Shown in pieces: positions 35,431-49,099 of a stretch of 64,000 nucleotides of DNA. The position numbers and the translations under genes are program-made. Each line of letters starts with the position of its first letter. Within the stretch, counting starts at the first letter, position 1. Location of the stretch: assembly GCA_036571765.1 (NCBI GenBank), contig BROE01000023.1, forward strand, positions 5,012,472-5,076,471, in the 5' to 3' direction. The DNA is from Plecoglossus altivelis (taxonomy: Eukaryota; Chordata; Actinopteri; Osmeriformes; Plecoglossidae). The notes under the pieces were generated by a model that was not told the DNA's origin, searched no databases, and saw only the letters and a list, made by a program, of their open reading frames with translations.

Positions 35431-36330
35431 TTAGAGGGGGGGGTCTGGGTACTTTAACCGTGGAGGGAGGCGAGAAGGGGATGTGCACAGAGGAGATGGA
35501 GGATGAGTACAGTGACCAAGAAAGATAAGAGGGGTCCAAGGGTAAAGAATGGATGGATGATAAGACTCCAAAGGGAGGAGAGAGAATGAGAAGTCTGCTT
35601 CCAATAACCTAGACGTTCCCTTCTCCAGTGTTCCTATCTCACCAATAACAATTAGCCCATAATTGTTTGGGTAATTATGATTAAATGTCTGGTGGCGTGC
35701 CAGGGAACCACTCTCCCGCACACGTTTTGCGTCTTCATTTTTATGAACCTGCCAATGTTAAAAGGGACCAGAAAGTGGAGGGGTACTAGTCGTGTTTTGC
35801 TTTATATTAGGCAGAGCGTAGACGCGCGCGCACACACACAAACAAACGCGCACGCGCACCTCTCCATTCAGCCCTGACCTCAATTTGTAACCAGGTTGTA
35901 GAGTTTGATTTGCCTTCAGGCGAGTGCTTATCAAACCCAGCTGTAATATAAAGGGATGCTTGCACAAGTGGACAAAGATGGGGAGGAGAAGGGCACTTTG
36001 AGGGGAGACGCTCACGGCGACAGTCTTGTCAGGGGTTCTTTTATAGAACTCCCAACTGTCACCGACCTCTATGTGGGCCGTGTTCATTGGTAAAACAAGG
36101 CAAAGACTAAAATTTGAACACAGTCTCCACATTCACATGTGTTCTATCCTCACTGTATTATGCTGCTACAATCAAAGCATTCAAAGAAATTGCAGACATG
36201 TGCATATCTATCGAATAATGGCAACACATCTTCAAATTGACCCCTTTGATGAGAAACGAAGGAACAGGTGGTGACTCATTTTGTCCCAACAGATAGAACC
36301 AGGTGTGAAATATTCCTGCTGTTCCAAGTG
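35431..36330. other. Unique non-coding DNA
   Basis: A CG/CA alternating run (35821-35858, GCGCGCACACAC type, with potential to form Z-DNA) is the only marked feature. No gene was seen. Confidence 0.55.
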
Positions 36331-36423
36331 TTCCCTCCCTCCCTCCCTTCCTGCTTCCCTCCCTCCCTCCCTTCCTTCCTGCCTCCCTCCCTCCCTCCCT
36401 CCCTCCCTCCCTGCCTGCCTTGC
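36331..36423 (+). repeat. (CCCT)n tetranucleotide repeat
   Basis: CCCT units with occasional TTCC and TGCC variants span 93 bases. Frames through the tract give Pro/Ser/Leu on the plus strand and Glu/Gly/Arg on the minus strand. Confidence 0.93.
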
Positions 36424-38092
36424 TCTAGGCCTCTCCCACAATCCACTCCTGTGGCGGAATCGTCAGACCCTTGTTGCTAGGCAACCCCTGTCTTAAGATC
36501 TTCCCGGTAGACTTTTGAAGGTAATAAAACAATGCCCCAAGACAAACAGCGCTTGGATCCACAGAAGCTGCTGACAAAGACAGGAAGGGAGAGACGAGCG
36601 TATAGAAACAGATATGACTGAATCCTCCATGCAGGGAGCGGTACACCTGCTCCACATTCGACTCTCTTTCAGCGTCCAATGAAAAATGCAAATGCTATAG
36701 ATAGGCATGATCTCTCCTTGACTTGCGTTTGCTGTGGTAATATTGATGACTCCTCATAGCCCAACACAATCCTTTTTCTAAATTTTTTAGTCACTCAACC
36801 CCAAGGTTGTGTGAACATATGTTAATGTGTCCTTCCAATCTCTAGTCTGACAGACAGCCACACCTCACCTTGGTGGAAGTTACCGGATGTGTGTTTGAGT
36901 TTGACTGACGTCTGTCAGAGTGATTTCATGCTCATATGAAGATGTCCTTGCAGAAGATGGCCAACCTTTGATTCATAGCTGAGCCCACCAACACCCGACA
37001 TGATTCTGGCCTGCTTCTCAGCACTTTCATTTATTACAACTTTGGCCCTTACCCTGACATAAACATGAACACACACACACAATTTATATCTCTGGGGGAA
37101 GTATAAAGCGGGACAACAGCAGTGAGGCAGGGATGCCATTTCCACCCAGAAGACGACAACAAGTAAAGATGGTTTCAAATGACCGCAATGCAAACAAAAC
37201 ATTTGGACTGCACACAGTTCCTCAGGCGAACACACCAGGGAGACTCAACTTCTGTTTTATTTTATTTGTTGTCTCCCCCCCCCCCCTGCGTCTTCGCTGA
37301 AGTGGGAACATCAAAGGCAGGTTCTTACTAATACAAGCTATAAAACAACACACACCTACGTTCATCTGAATTCAGCTCGTCGGTGTCCCTGGCGTCTTTA
37401 ATGATTGACGCAATCTGTTGAGGAAACATCCTGGCGTTCCTCCGTCCTTCCTCCTGTATCAATGACAACGACATAGCTAACTAGTCTCTTCGGAAAAGCG
37501 AGCAGAGTCGGAGGTGAGGAAAAGGTTTGAAGGGAGCATGAGTTTCAACACCGTAACGCAACCGTCAACAGGTGCTGCTAAATGTCAAACACGGCAAGGA
37601 AGGGTGTCCCCAGCCCCAAAGGAGTGAAGAGGAGACGTTTGGCCTCTTCTTCAGTTAAAGCTTTTAGAAGAGCAACGATGGCACCAAGTCTTTTGGTTCC
37701 CTGATTTCTATTCTTTATTTCTATGGTTACAATCTGTAGCGTGTTCTGCGTGGCGCACGGTGGCAGACAACCAGGGTCTCCTTCTCCTTAATAAAAATGC
37801 AAATGCCTGTTCCCTCATTGGAGCATTAGCACATCTCTTGGAGAGAGGTTTACTGGGTGCAAATTGAAAGATGATAAATGCAGGGTAATTTTGATGTTGG
37901 CAAAGCAACATGGTCATGAAATTAAAAAAATGAATCTTGAAAATGGAAGGAGAAGTACAGAATGGGAGGACAATATGTAAATAGCTGACAGAAGGATGAT
38001 CAATGTCTCTGTAAAGACGTTTCAAACCAAACTGTAGATGTGTGGCAATTGGTTACTGTTGGTGCACATCAGGTTGGCATCTTGGCTGCCAC
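36424..38092. other. Unique non-coding DNA
   Basis: A C13 run lies near 37276-37288. No gene or repeat family was recognised. Confidence 0.6.
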
Positions 38093-38149
38093 TGTGTGTG
38101 TGTGGTTGTGTGTGTGTGTGTGTGTGTGGTTGTGCTTGTGAGTGTGTGC
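38093..38149 (+). repeat. (TG)n microsatellite, interrupted
   Basis: TG units are broken by GGT and CT interruptions over 57 bases. Confidence 0.9.
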
Positions 38150-41100
38150 CAGGTGGGGTGGGGGTCAGTTCTAAATTGAGTCCAGACCCACATGCATTTC
38201 CATTCAAGCTGTGAAGTAATAATGACTCAATTGCACATTTCTCGTACAGCAAATTACAAAGAACGGACCATTTTGCATGTATGGTGCACATGTTAAGTCC
38301 ACAACAACCTCCAAACTCAAAACAACAGCTTAGGTGCTAAGCCCAACCCATATTCCCACCCCTAAAATGTTTATTGTGACAATTTAGTTTTCTCTTATAC
38401 GCTCATTTGACCTTGTTCATGGAAGGCCTTCCCATTCTGCTCTTTGCCTTTATGGAGGCCACTCCACATAAAGTGTTGATACTGAACGTAATGCTAAGAT
38501 ATTATACATTATATATCGGAGTTAAACAACAGATGGAACACGACCGAGGGACCACAGTGGAAAAAGGCAGGGTTATTGACCATGAGTCTGATCAGGACAA
38601 GGGACTGTCGGGGAGAGAACACGGATAAGAACAACATGGCGGAAGAGAATGACTGAGGAAGGGGGTAGAGATAGGAGGAGGGAGTAGATGAGTGAGGCAC
38701 CAGTCCCGCAGTCAGTCTGTCGTTCTGCCATGCTGTTCCACTCCACAAGACACGGAGTCTGACACACCACCTCGTCCAAAGTGGGTGTCTCGGTGTGCAC
38801 GCGTGTGTGTGTATACAAGTGTGTGTTTACGTGAGGTTGTGGGGACGTCTGCAGCGAACCGCAACGCATTAGGATTCCCACTCTGTCTGACTCTGTCAGT
38901 GACAACCCCCCCCCCCCGCCCTTCTTCCTGCCAGCCCCACTATCTCGTCAGACTCACCTCTCCCCCACCATGTCTGCATTTGTTATCTGATTTTAGGTAA
39001 AGAAGTGACACAATGGCGGGTGCAGCCTAACAACAACCAACCCCTCCCCAAACACAACAACAAATCACCAAGACAACGCCACTGTCAAGACTTTGACAGC
39101 CATATACGTCTGCTGGTTAGATTAGATTTGACACATGAGGGGCCTATCTGGGGATGTTGTCGCAGACGCAGCGTGCAAGGATGGATGATGGGACAGTCGT
39201 TTATGTTTTTGCCGTGCGCGAGTGCAGGGCAGTTTCTCTGGGTTGTTGTGGGTTGGATCGGTGTGTACGACACATCCGTGTGTCGTATCACCGGGAGTTG
39301 TGGAACGTGTTGTCATAATAGTACAACACGACCATCTGGCAGGGTATATGACTGTCTCCGAGATTCAACGCAGGCACTTTTATATAGAGAGGAGGATATG
39401 AATGAAGAAACGGTGAGCCTTCTTACAATAAGTTGAAGTACTTCCTGACCTCTGGAAGTATTCTTTTCTTCCCTTTCTATCGGCTGTGACTTCACCTCCC
39501 CCTCAAACCCCCACCGTTATTAGCATTCTCAAGTCCTGCACAGTCTTTAGAAGCCAAATAAGATGATTATAATGTGTCTTTGACTGGACTAATGGAGAGG
39601 TCATTATCTCCAGCATCAATTAAAGTCTCCTATTTTATCCTCAAGTTAAGCTTGTCCGACAGACAGATTTTTTCCCCCCCCTGCTCTCTCTTTTCAGACC
39701 TTACTTCTCTCTCTCTTTGTGTCGCTCTCCCTGTCTTTCTCTCTTTCTCTGTTCTTCCCCGTTTCAATATCGTCTCCCTTTTCTGAGCTACCGTTCGTCT
39801 CTGGGTCCTTCACTGACCTTCGGTAATGGAGCTAGTCTTTGATCACAGTGGAGTGCCATTGCTGAAGTTTCCCTTGCAGAGTTGTGAAGACGAGTCTCAT
39901 TTAGAGAGGAAAACTAATTTGAGACCTCACACACACACACAGTAGGGATGTACCTTTGGAGGTTTTCGCCCTCACTGTTCGGTTCAGAGACCTTGTTTGG
40001 TCTGCGCTGTGAACTGATTTTCTTTGGCTGCATTGAAAAACAACAACACAGGCCTTTGGCTCTTTAGGCTGAGAAACCTGAAGGCTCAACCAAAGAAAAT
40101 CAATGTGTTATTTAAACTTCTAGCACTTGAACCATTTCATGCTACCTCCGCAATGGTATCTACATTAGTGTTGCCAGTCTTTCGCTTGTCTCGGTTCACC
40201 TAGACCAGTAGTTTGTTGGCAAACAAACGTACCAACCGAATCGAATGTTACTGGGATGGGCCCAGTGATTGGCAACAATCAAAGTTGAACTGTGCCGTCG
40301 TCGCGTGCTCCCGGACTATTAAAATGAGATGCTTGGTAATTCAATCATTTTGTACATGAACGTTATCTGTCATTTCAAGTTAGAGCATTCCATGTACACT
40401 TCATGATTATAGATGTGTGATGAGCCAAGCTGATCCACAACCACAGAAGGTGTGGAACAAGATCAATAGAAGGGTTGGATGTTAAACCCCTGAGCAAGAT
40501 GGATGTTTGCTTCTCATTTTTCTCCACAGGAGTGGCTGAAGAAGGTCATTAGAGGGAGAAACATATGCCTTCCCACATGCAAGGTCCACCGACCAATTAG
40601 ATGCCTGGAATCACTCATCTGTAGCCAAGCATGCCAGAGTCAAAAAAAAAACTAAACAACCCATGCAGGAGCACAAAAACACATACTGAGAGAGGCATTG
40701 AGGCTCTCACAGTTTTAATCTAGAAATGGCTATATTTCCCATCTCTACCTCCCTCTCCCTCTTTTTTGTCTCTCTCTCTTTCTTTCTCTCACACACACAC
40801 AGACACTCTAAGCACATGCACTTTGAGCAATGCAACCCCTCCCCATGTACTTTAAGGAATACAGCCTGCCATGTGTGTCTCATAAATCTTTAAAACTCCG
40901 TCGATGCATGCTGCTGTTCCTTCGCTAAGAAAATATACGACTTGGAAGATGGAGAGCGCATAAAAATATTTCTCTTCCACCCACCTACACATTCAGTTTC
41001 ATCTCCTTTATGCGGCATGATATCGAGGATCTCAGGATGTCTCACTTTGTTTCATTTGCTGTCTGAAGGCGAGAGACGAGGCAGCGTACACAGTTACTGT

Positions 41101-42419
41101 AGAACCTGTGAAGCCCAGTGTTCATCAGACGCTGCTCGCACAGCGCAATGCAAAAAAATGTGCTATGAAACACTTCATGAGCACGCATCATGGGACAACT
41201 ACTAGTTATCTTTTTACCCGGCCACCCCATTTGACTTCAGCAGTGTTCTGAAGCGAATCGCTCGCCCTCCATTTCTTAAGCCTGCCAAAGAAATGCATGT
41301 GCGATGGAGTTCAATCTGAGGAAAAGCACTGGATCGAGCCATTCTAACCCTTGTGAATGTTTCGATTCGATGCCGCATAAATACAAACTATGGATCTTCC
41401 ACAAATCAGATTTAATGATGTGTTTGTATTGGTGGAAAAGCAGCATGAACTGCTTCCATTGACTATATTTAACAACATAAATGAAAGATAGGGAGACACA
41501 GCAGGAGTGGAAACGAGCGAGAGCGAGAGAGCCATGCTGAGAAATCATAGTTGTCAGGAAAAAAAAATAACAAGGAAAGAGCCAAACTTTTAAAGAAAAT
41601 AAACGTGTCTGGAGGTATGATTTCTCTATCGCTACGACCCCTGGATATATGAGTTAGTTAATTAAGTACAAATAGGATTCTACCTTGAGGACAGAATGTG
41701 TGAAGGTGAGCACAATGTCCTGAACAAACCCCCAGACTAAAACAAAGAACGTGTTTCTTCCGTAAGCTTCAATTTACCTCTGGAGGCGATGACCTCAGCC
41801 AGATCCAAGGACTGCAGACCACGACCAGGAGAAAGATGGATTCCGCTGCCCAGGATGAGTCTGGGATTATCTCTCCAGCACAGGAGCTGGAAGAAAGGGA
41901 GCAACCGAGCATCTCTGGGCGGTGAAAAATGAGCAGGCGAGATACTATTTCTCCTTTAATTCACAAGGGGTGGTCTGGCTTGGGCCGTGATAAGACGCTA
42001 GTGATCAACATCCTTTGAGTTGGCTAAGACTCTGTCCTTCCTCCCCACCCCCATTCTGATATGTAGGACATATTTGGTGTGTTTTTTCCCCCCTCAGCAA
42101 GGTGCTGTCATGGGGTAAAAGGAAGGAGAGGAAGGTATTTCACGAGCCAAAAAGACACAGAGCCTGCCGTATTCATCCAGATCTCAGTTCATTTACATGG
42201 ATAGTTGGAAGGGTCCATTTGGCACAAAGCCTCGTTGGAAAGCCCAGAAGTTGTTCTGTTGTTTCTTGTGTGATGCTGAAGGACACAATCGTAACCACTA
42301 GAGAACATATGCTTCATGCTGCTTTCTTTTAAATGTTCACTACCATCTTTCATCTTGGTATGGGTGCCTTTCCTAGATTACATAACATCTGCTGGAGTAA
42401 CAAACACACATTTGTAAGC
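38150..42419. other. Non-coding DNA with scattered short repeats
   Basis: Features are a C run at about 38907-38917, pyrimidine-rich patches at 39700-39760 and 40740-40800, and an inverted repeat with 13-bp arms (40015-40027 and 40090-40102). A 143-codon plus frame (39005-39436) shows no recognisable domain. No gene is called. Confidence 0.55.
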
Positions 42420-42790
42420 CTTGGGGGGGGGGAGCTTTCCATTGTGTCGGCCCACTGAGATGATGTGCCAAAGAACTGCGGCTTCAAATGCTGCAAATAT
42501 TGTCCGATAAGCATTTTCAAAGACTGCTCGCAAAAGTGCAGAGGATGGAGCCAACACTATTAATGAAGAAAATGTTGTCTTGTTATCGAAAGCTTGAATC
42601 TCTCCTCGTGATATATATGTCGTAATGGAAGTTGGCTTTCCTTGTCGAACGCTCCCCTGAAACCCAGGTCCTGCGTTATCGCACCTTGGTCCCAGACAAA
42701 CGTGAGTGATTGCTGCCCGAGCTATTTCGGGATCTTGCAGGAGATTCTGAGACTTGGGTAACTCAGACCAAACCTTCATTACTCCCCCTC
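42420..42790. promoter_or_regulatory. Candidate conserved non-coding block A
   Basis: This complex, repeat-free block sits just after a G run (42423-42432). The minus strand stays open for 133 codons, but the peptide fits no family I know. The composition, with motifs such as CACTATTAATGAAG near 42556, resembles vertebrate non-coding elements more than an exon. No good splice pair bounds the frame. Confidence 0.25.
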
Positions 42791-42889
42791 ACTCCATGGC
42801 CCCTCCCACTCTAGAACACACAGTTGTCACAACCAATGATAGGCACAGTCTGTCAAAAACCCCAGTCGCTGATTAAATCTCCACCTGTG

Positions 42890-43345
42890 AAATGCCAGAA
42901 TTGGTGCCTTTGCCTGTTCAATAGAGGCTGTTAATAAAATTCAGCTAATTTATTCATCTCAAAATGATAATTGTTCACCTTGACATAATTAAACTATCTG
43001 TGATCCATTACTGCTCATTGAGCTCATTGCATTAGCCAAGCAAGGGGAAAAGCTAACTCCCTAACGTAAACAAAACGACAAGCAACTCTGATGAAAAGAT
43101 TCTGCCATGAAGTAAACTTTCGGAGTTGCAAGGTGATTGATTGCCATGCAAATAACTTCAAACAGATGAGCACCTGCAGTAGACTTTCACTTTCCTGGGC
43201 CAGCAGCCAACTTGCATGCAGCACATCTTCATTATCACAGTCAAATAAAACTGGCCTTATGTGCACCCAAAGAAGGCTTAAATCATTATTGATACAATTC
43301 CTCATCGTGCCTTGTCATTAGCTCACTCTGGTGCCATTAAAAAGA
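42890..43345. promoter_or_regulatory. Candidate enhancer block B (PBX/HOX and POU motifs)
   Basis: The sequence is AT-rich and free of simple repeats. It carries GTTAATAAAATTCAGC and ATAATTAAAC, then the closely spaced pair TGATTGAT (43134-43141) and POU octamer ATGCAAAT (43146-43153). TTTAATT/TTAAATCATTATTG-type homeodomain sites occur near 43278. This density of homeodomain and POU motifs is the strongest enhancer-like signature in the window, though still inferred. Confidence 0.35.
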
Positions 43346-44463
43346 ATACCTTTTGTTGGTGTCAATAAATCAACTTCCAAAATACTGTTGAAGCCTAAAC
43401 TTATGACTGCCAAACAGGATATCATAATGATCGTCTTTAAACTAAAGTCCATCAAATCTTTCTTAGAGTTCTGCCCCTCATGACAGCCACATCCCCCTTT
43501 CAATAAATACTGTATCTATAAAAACAAACGGAACTTAGTGACATTTCAAACTTTCACATTATCCACAGAGATGAATCTCCATTTCATTCACCCGAGTTTC
43601 CCATAGATTGTGGTCTCTCCAGAGTTGCATCAACGCCTCTCCGTTGATTGCCTAGTAATGAGGCGCACCGCTCATTTGAAAGAAGCCTGTTCTTTCTGAA
43701 TTAGTGCGGATTGTCCATGGTACGTGTGCCACCGAAGGTCCATCTCGCATAACAGTCCTGACATTTTGGTCCCGTTATTTGTTTTGCACACTTTGTCTTT
43801 ACTTTGAAGGTCACTACTGAATCCCTTTAAAGCATGCAAATCGCCCTGTCTACCCTAATGTTTTCTGAGTGGAAGAGTGTGAAAGAGGCACCCAGATGTG
43901 CCAAATGAGTATTGAGTGTTTCCGGCAGGAAATATAGCAAGTTTGTTTCATAGGTGAGCTTACTGTATGTTGACCTTGACACTGGCATAGGCATGACATG
44001 GCAATTTAAAGGTGTGTGGTTATCAAAAATAATCTCATCAGAAAGATTAAACAGAGGTACCTGAAGTAATGCGTTGAATGCGCTGTGTCATCTCACCAGA
44101 TTTGAAGCCTTTCTGTTTAGCTCCCCCTCCAACTGCCTGGGGGGTAAAACCACCCTTAATTCACTCAGTCTGTTTGAGCTGGTCTTTCTGAAACTAAATC
44201 TCCCATCATTGTTTCACATGTTCCACACATCTCTCCATTCAGTAATATATCCTGCTTGACGGTGTGTATTTGAATATTTCATTGAAGATGGATGGAATCC
44301 TAATCTTAGCTCCAAGCTGTGGCATTTTGTCACCAATCAATTTTCCAATCAGGCAGTCCTATCTGCCTCTCCATTTTTCCTCACTCAACTGTCCATTAGC
44401 CTTGTTCCAACTCTTCTCTCTCTTTCTACTTATTCTGTTACATGCTTGCCAGAATATATATTT
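43346..44463. other. Unique non-coding DNA
   Basis: No gene or repeat family was recognised. The DNA is moderately AT-rich. Confidence 0.6.
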
Positions 44464-44498
44464 TATATATATATATATATAAACACACACACACACAC
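44464..44498 (+). repeat. Compound (TA)n(CA)n microsatellite
   Basis: An AT alternating run passes directly into an AC run. Confidence 0.93.
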
Positions 44499-44689
44499 TG
44501 TGGGGCACCAGCCTGGCAATAATGAATGTCTGCATTTAGAGTTCGTAGACGTGAATTGATTGCAACATAAGGGCACATCTTTTATACAAGCACAGGACTA
44601 TAATTTACGTATATATGATTGTAATCAATACAGAATTATTTGATACATATACGATTCTACTGGAATGTCCTGATAACATTTCCTTCACA

Positions 44690-45270
44690 TTTTTACCAAT
44701 AGCTGATACATTACCTTGCGATTAAAATTTTTTGATCCAAGTGTTATCACGATAAGAGTAATTAGAAACATGATGAGTTATCATTTGTAATTGAACGCAG
44801 CCTGCGCTGTCTCTTGCTTCTGCAAATTGTGAGGGTGTCATTGTGTGAGAAAACTTCCGTTTGACTCAGACTCATAACGCAGACTCGTACGTTACAACGG
44901 CGCCCGTCGTCATCTCGCGATTCAACGAATGAGATAAGGCATTCAGCTCCAGAAGGAAACCAAGGAAGACGAGCCAGCTTGATGCTTTTCTTTGAATGAG
45001 ACAGACACACTTGATTTGCCTTGCTTTGTGTGTGTGTTTTTGGATGTCCTGCTAATGTATAATGGTGAGCCTGTGATGTTCTCTCCTCCGATGATTTAAT
45101 GGCTCGTCTGTAATTGAAAGCAGGCAGAAGACATTGAATTATTGTTGATGCTGCAAGTTATCCTGCATTTTCCAAACTATGACAATGGAGTGCCAAAAGC
45201 ACAAACATAATTTGCCATATTTGCCCCATGTAACTTGTGACTATGATGGTGCATCCCTTTTCCACATGTG
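44690..45270. promoter_or_regulatory. Candidate conserved non-coding block C
   Basis: Repeat-poor sequence carries GCGATTAAAATTTTTTGATCC near 44717, GTAATTAGAAAC near 44758 and GATGATTTAATGGC near 45090. Two AT-rich parts flank a CpG-containing centre (44875-44935). The layout of AT-rich shoulders with homeodomain cores is enhancer-like; function is inferred. Confidence 0.25.
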
Positions 45271-46661
45271 ACATATTAATACATAATCACATGAACACGT
45301 TTGGATGTATCAGAGTTTTTAATTGTTGGTGCTTAATAATGTGGGAAAAGGGTTTCCAGATAATTACGCTTATCATTGGCTAACTGTACAATAGATAAGC
45401 TAACAGAGTAGACAAGAATACTTATGTGGGTATTTTGGATCACTGAGGCTAGCTAAACAAACATTATTCCACTCCATCAAGCAATTTAAGGAGTTTACTG
45501 GACGTAATGTCCTAGACCTCGTGTTCAAACATCCCCATACGAATTAGATGGAGAAGAAAAACAAGACAAAGTTTTAAATGTTCTTTTCTTTGTAAAAAGG
45601 AGTGACATTGTAGCAATTAAAACTGGAGTGAGATGTGTTCGTATGTGTACCTCTGCTTGTCAAATTCTGTTAATTGCTCCTTTCCTGCTGTTTTCAAAAA
45701 GTTGTGACTCACTCACCCCCAACTGTCGTTTCACTAACATTATTTACCCATTCAAATGAGACGAAAATGTTCCATGTTGACATTAATGACTTTGTGAAAT
45801 GGTGGGAAACAACAAAAAAAAACTAATTAAGGACTTGACTCACCTCGATACTACAGAGAACTTATTTGTGTATTATGTTTTTTTCCTCCCCTCCACATCA
45901 CTGTTAATTACTGTACACTGGTGTACTGGAAACTTCCAAACAACAGCTGGGCCTTGACTTACTGTCTGGAGGTTGTAGTTTTTAACAGACACTTAATGCA
46001 TCCACCATCGCTTCAGAGTTTTCTTGGGCAAACTGATACCTTCAGAACGCAGGAACAAACGCCCTCTAACCAAGTGTCCTGATCCACCACCAAAGTTTTT
46101 AGGTTAGCACTTAAACGTGTGATTGATACATGGCACATACTTTGAATAGTGAGTCCCTGAATTTCTTTTCCACCATTGCCCACTTAGCATTTGTTAATTT
46201 GTAGAGTATTTAGTCTCCCATCTTGACCTCAGATGACTGATAAACAGTCCTGAGCAGGCCACATTACAATCCTTTTCCCCTCCTAATCCTGCAAAGAGAG
46301 AAGGCTTAAAACCGAGTCGACCAATGTATAAACCATAAACATAATGGACTCAAGCGCATCTATTTTAATGAGGAAAAGTTAACTATAAATGCTCCTGAAC
46401 AACAGATCTTTCTAGTGGTTCAAAGCTCATGAATAAAGGGATGGAGGTGGATGAAATGGCTGTCAGAGCCAGCTTTGACTGATCTTTCCCTTCAGCCAAG
46501 CCGACTCCAACAGAAGCACCTGCTAAGCAAATTTATTTCAGTCCATATAATACCCCCTTCCCATGTGTCGTGCCCTCCCCCTACCAAGTCTTTTCAGAAA
46601 ACCTTCAAGCACTTTTTGCCTTTAAATCACATCACTTGATTTGCAGGGCCACCTTCCCCAG
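45271..46661. other. Unique AT-rich non-coding DNA
   Basis: No gene, RNA or repeat family was recognised. Confidence 0.6.
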
Positions 46662-46678
46662 CCCCCCCCCCCCCCCCC
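46662..46678 (+). repeat. poly-C run (17 C)
   Basis: An uninterrupted C run. Confidence 0.93.
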
Positions 46679-46699
46679 TGAAAGACAGCTTTTAAGAAA

Positions 46700-46990
46700 T
46701 GAATCTGGCTGTTAAAAACAAGGCATTTAATACCTACATGAACACTGAGACAACTATCGCAGATATTGAGCGGGTGGTAAATTGCCAATTAGAATGTAAT
46801 TCATTGTAGGGTGAGCCATATATACATGTAAGAGAACTTTCATCTGTTGTAATACTGGCTGCCAGTCAAATCTCACCCAGGGCAAGTTCGTATTTCATTA
46901 ACTTATTAATGGAGCCAGGTATTATTTCGCCCTGTGGGGGGAGAGTGGCTGTGGGTTTCCATTGTGAACTGATTTCTAATTACGAAAGTG
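46700..46990. promoter_or_regulatory. Candidate conserved non-coding block D
   Basis: Unique AT-rich sequence holds GCCAATTAGAATG near 46785 and TTCATTAACTTATTAATGG near 46894, several TAAT cores within about 120 bases. The enhancer reading is inferred from motif density. Confidence 0.25.
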
Positions 46991-49099
46991 TATTTCCAAA
47001 GGAATAGCAAGGCCAAGGTTTGAAACCAAGCCTAATTACCAATTGTGTGTACCTGTCACATTGATGAGTTGTGTGTATGAGTGTCTGTCTGAATATGTGT
47101 GGGCACATATTTGACAAAGTATACATGCCTGTGTGCTCAATCATGTGTGCTTGAAGTGAACAAATCTGTGGGGTAAAATGTGGTGTAAATCTAAAATCAC
47201 AGCTCAGATCACCCACTCAGGTCTCTAATCACAAACTACAGTAATGGCTTTTATTTATTGAAAGGCTTCTTTCATGAATTAAAAAAATGTGTGGGTGATG
47301 GTTTAAATTTTCTATGTAAATTAGATATGACATTTGTTTTAAATTTGGCAAAGCAGATCAGCAAAGCTCTTTGGATCTCTGTACTGTGATCATGTTATAT
47401 CAGAATCACACTAAGTAGAAAGTGACAGGCCACTCTAATCCAACAGCGCTTTTGGAATTGATAGTAACACGTTAACATATTGATAACAAAGACATCTGTC
47501 AAATGAAATATGATGGCCGCAATTCTCTGTTGTCTAACGTGAGCTAGCATGTGGCTGGATAAAATTCTTGTGTAAATCTAATCGGTTTTGCATGTAAGTA
47601 CCACTGTCTGTGGAAGCATAACCACTTGCTAGCACAGATGGAGAGAACACTTGACTGTTTGCAACCAGCTTCTCATGTCTTGTTTATTTGTGCATGGTTA
47701 TCTGAGCCAGGAACATGGACTAACTTGATGCACCGTGTTCGATGTGTATTGTGTCTACAAGTAGCATGAATGAAGTCCTACGACATGAATAAAGCTCAGC
47801 AACCTATAAATGAACAGACATGTAAGTAAAAAGCAAAAGTTCAAGATATCTGCTGTAGTACAAAAGATCTTCTGTAATGTCAGATGAACCATGCATATTG
47901 ATTATCTACAGTCTGAGAATGTCCTTCCGCCAATTGATGTTCCAAGTATTGTACTTACACAATTGGCGACACGCATAATGGGTACAGTGCTGAATTCTGA
48001 CCCACATGGCTACCCTGCTCGCTGTCTACCCTGCAGAAGGCTATACCTCGATCAGCAGAGACTATGCCAGACACAATCTATTGAATCAATTCGATGACAA
48101 CTGAAATTTGTTGGAGTGAGAAGCAAACAGTTCTCTTTAGTGAGGTATTAAGTGAGTGTTGCCTATATTAATACTACTCTGTATAAGTTGCCCAACTTAT
48201 CTAAATACAGTGACAAGGTTACTCAAGAAGTGTACCAGACTGAAATTCATGTTTCAGCTGCAGAACGTTACGCCATGATGATCACCATACCTTTTACTGC
48301 TATATGCCTTGCCTCCTCTTCTGTCATTCTCTTGATGTGCAATTGGAGAAGTCAGCGGTGACCTGCCATACGGTAGGTGTGTTGAATTCTACAGATTATG
48401 GGGAGAGACATTAAAAAGGGAGCACATCTAATGCTGTTTGCCTGTCTTCTTCCGAATACTGGGTTTGGTGGGAACTAAGAGGTGTGCTCACTACTGCACC
48501 TCTGGGTGTTGTTCGACTTGGATGAAAGTCCGTCTCATAACTGCAGACTCGCAAACCAAGCATGTGTTTCAAACAAATTCCCTCCCGTCTTTCTACTGTT
48601 AACGACTGTGCTAATGGTTAAATGCACTTGAGTTAACTTGATCAGATGCAGTATGTTAGAGAAACACATTTATATTTAGAGAACAACACGTTGGTCCCAA
48701 GCGTATTGAGGATAACGTTGTTTCCCCTCCAGCTCCTAATTTGACACTTTCCAAGGTTTCCTGCCAAGCAAAACCAGATATTTACAGTAGGCTACACATT
48801 TTAAGCTTTATTCAATGAGGCAGCATCAGTTCTCACTGCAATAGAAAAAGTAAAATCGGAATTGTTATTTTTTCCCCCCGTTGGAAAATGGAATGGAAAC
48901 AAAGGGGTGTTGAAACCAAGAGATGTAAGGGCATTGTTGTCGCTTGCCAGGAACGATTCATGAAACATTCAATGGCAAGATGGAGTTTGACATGTCAGAG
49001 GCAAACTGACATCTTACAAATCTCTCTTCTCTGTTTTACACAGGCTTGTGTTGGAAAAGGTTAACAGGGGAGGGGGGGTGGGGGCTGGAGGGGTAACTC
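46991..49099. other. Unique AT-rich non-coding DNA
   Basis: Frames of 60-80 codons (47891-48097 and 48152-48361, plus strand) look unlike known proteins. A G-rich patch lies at 49066-49085. No gene is called. Confidence 0.55.

Noticed and set aside
42378..42779. 133-codon minus-strand frame
   Set aside because: The peptide fits no known family, and the block reads better as a non-coding element.
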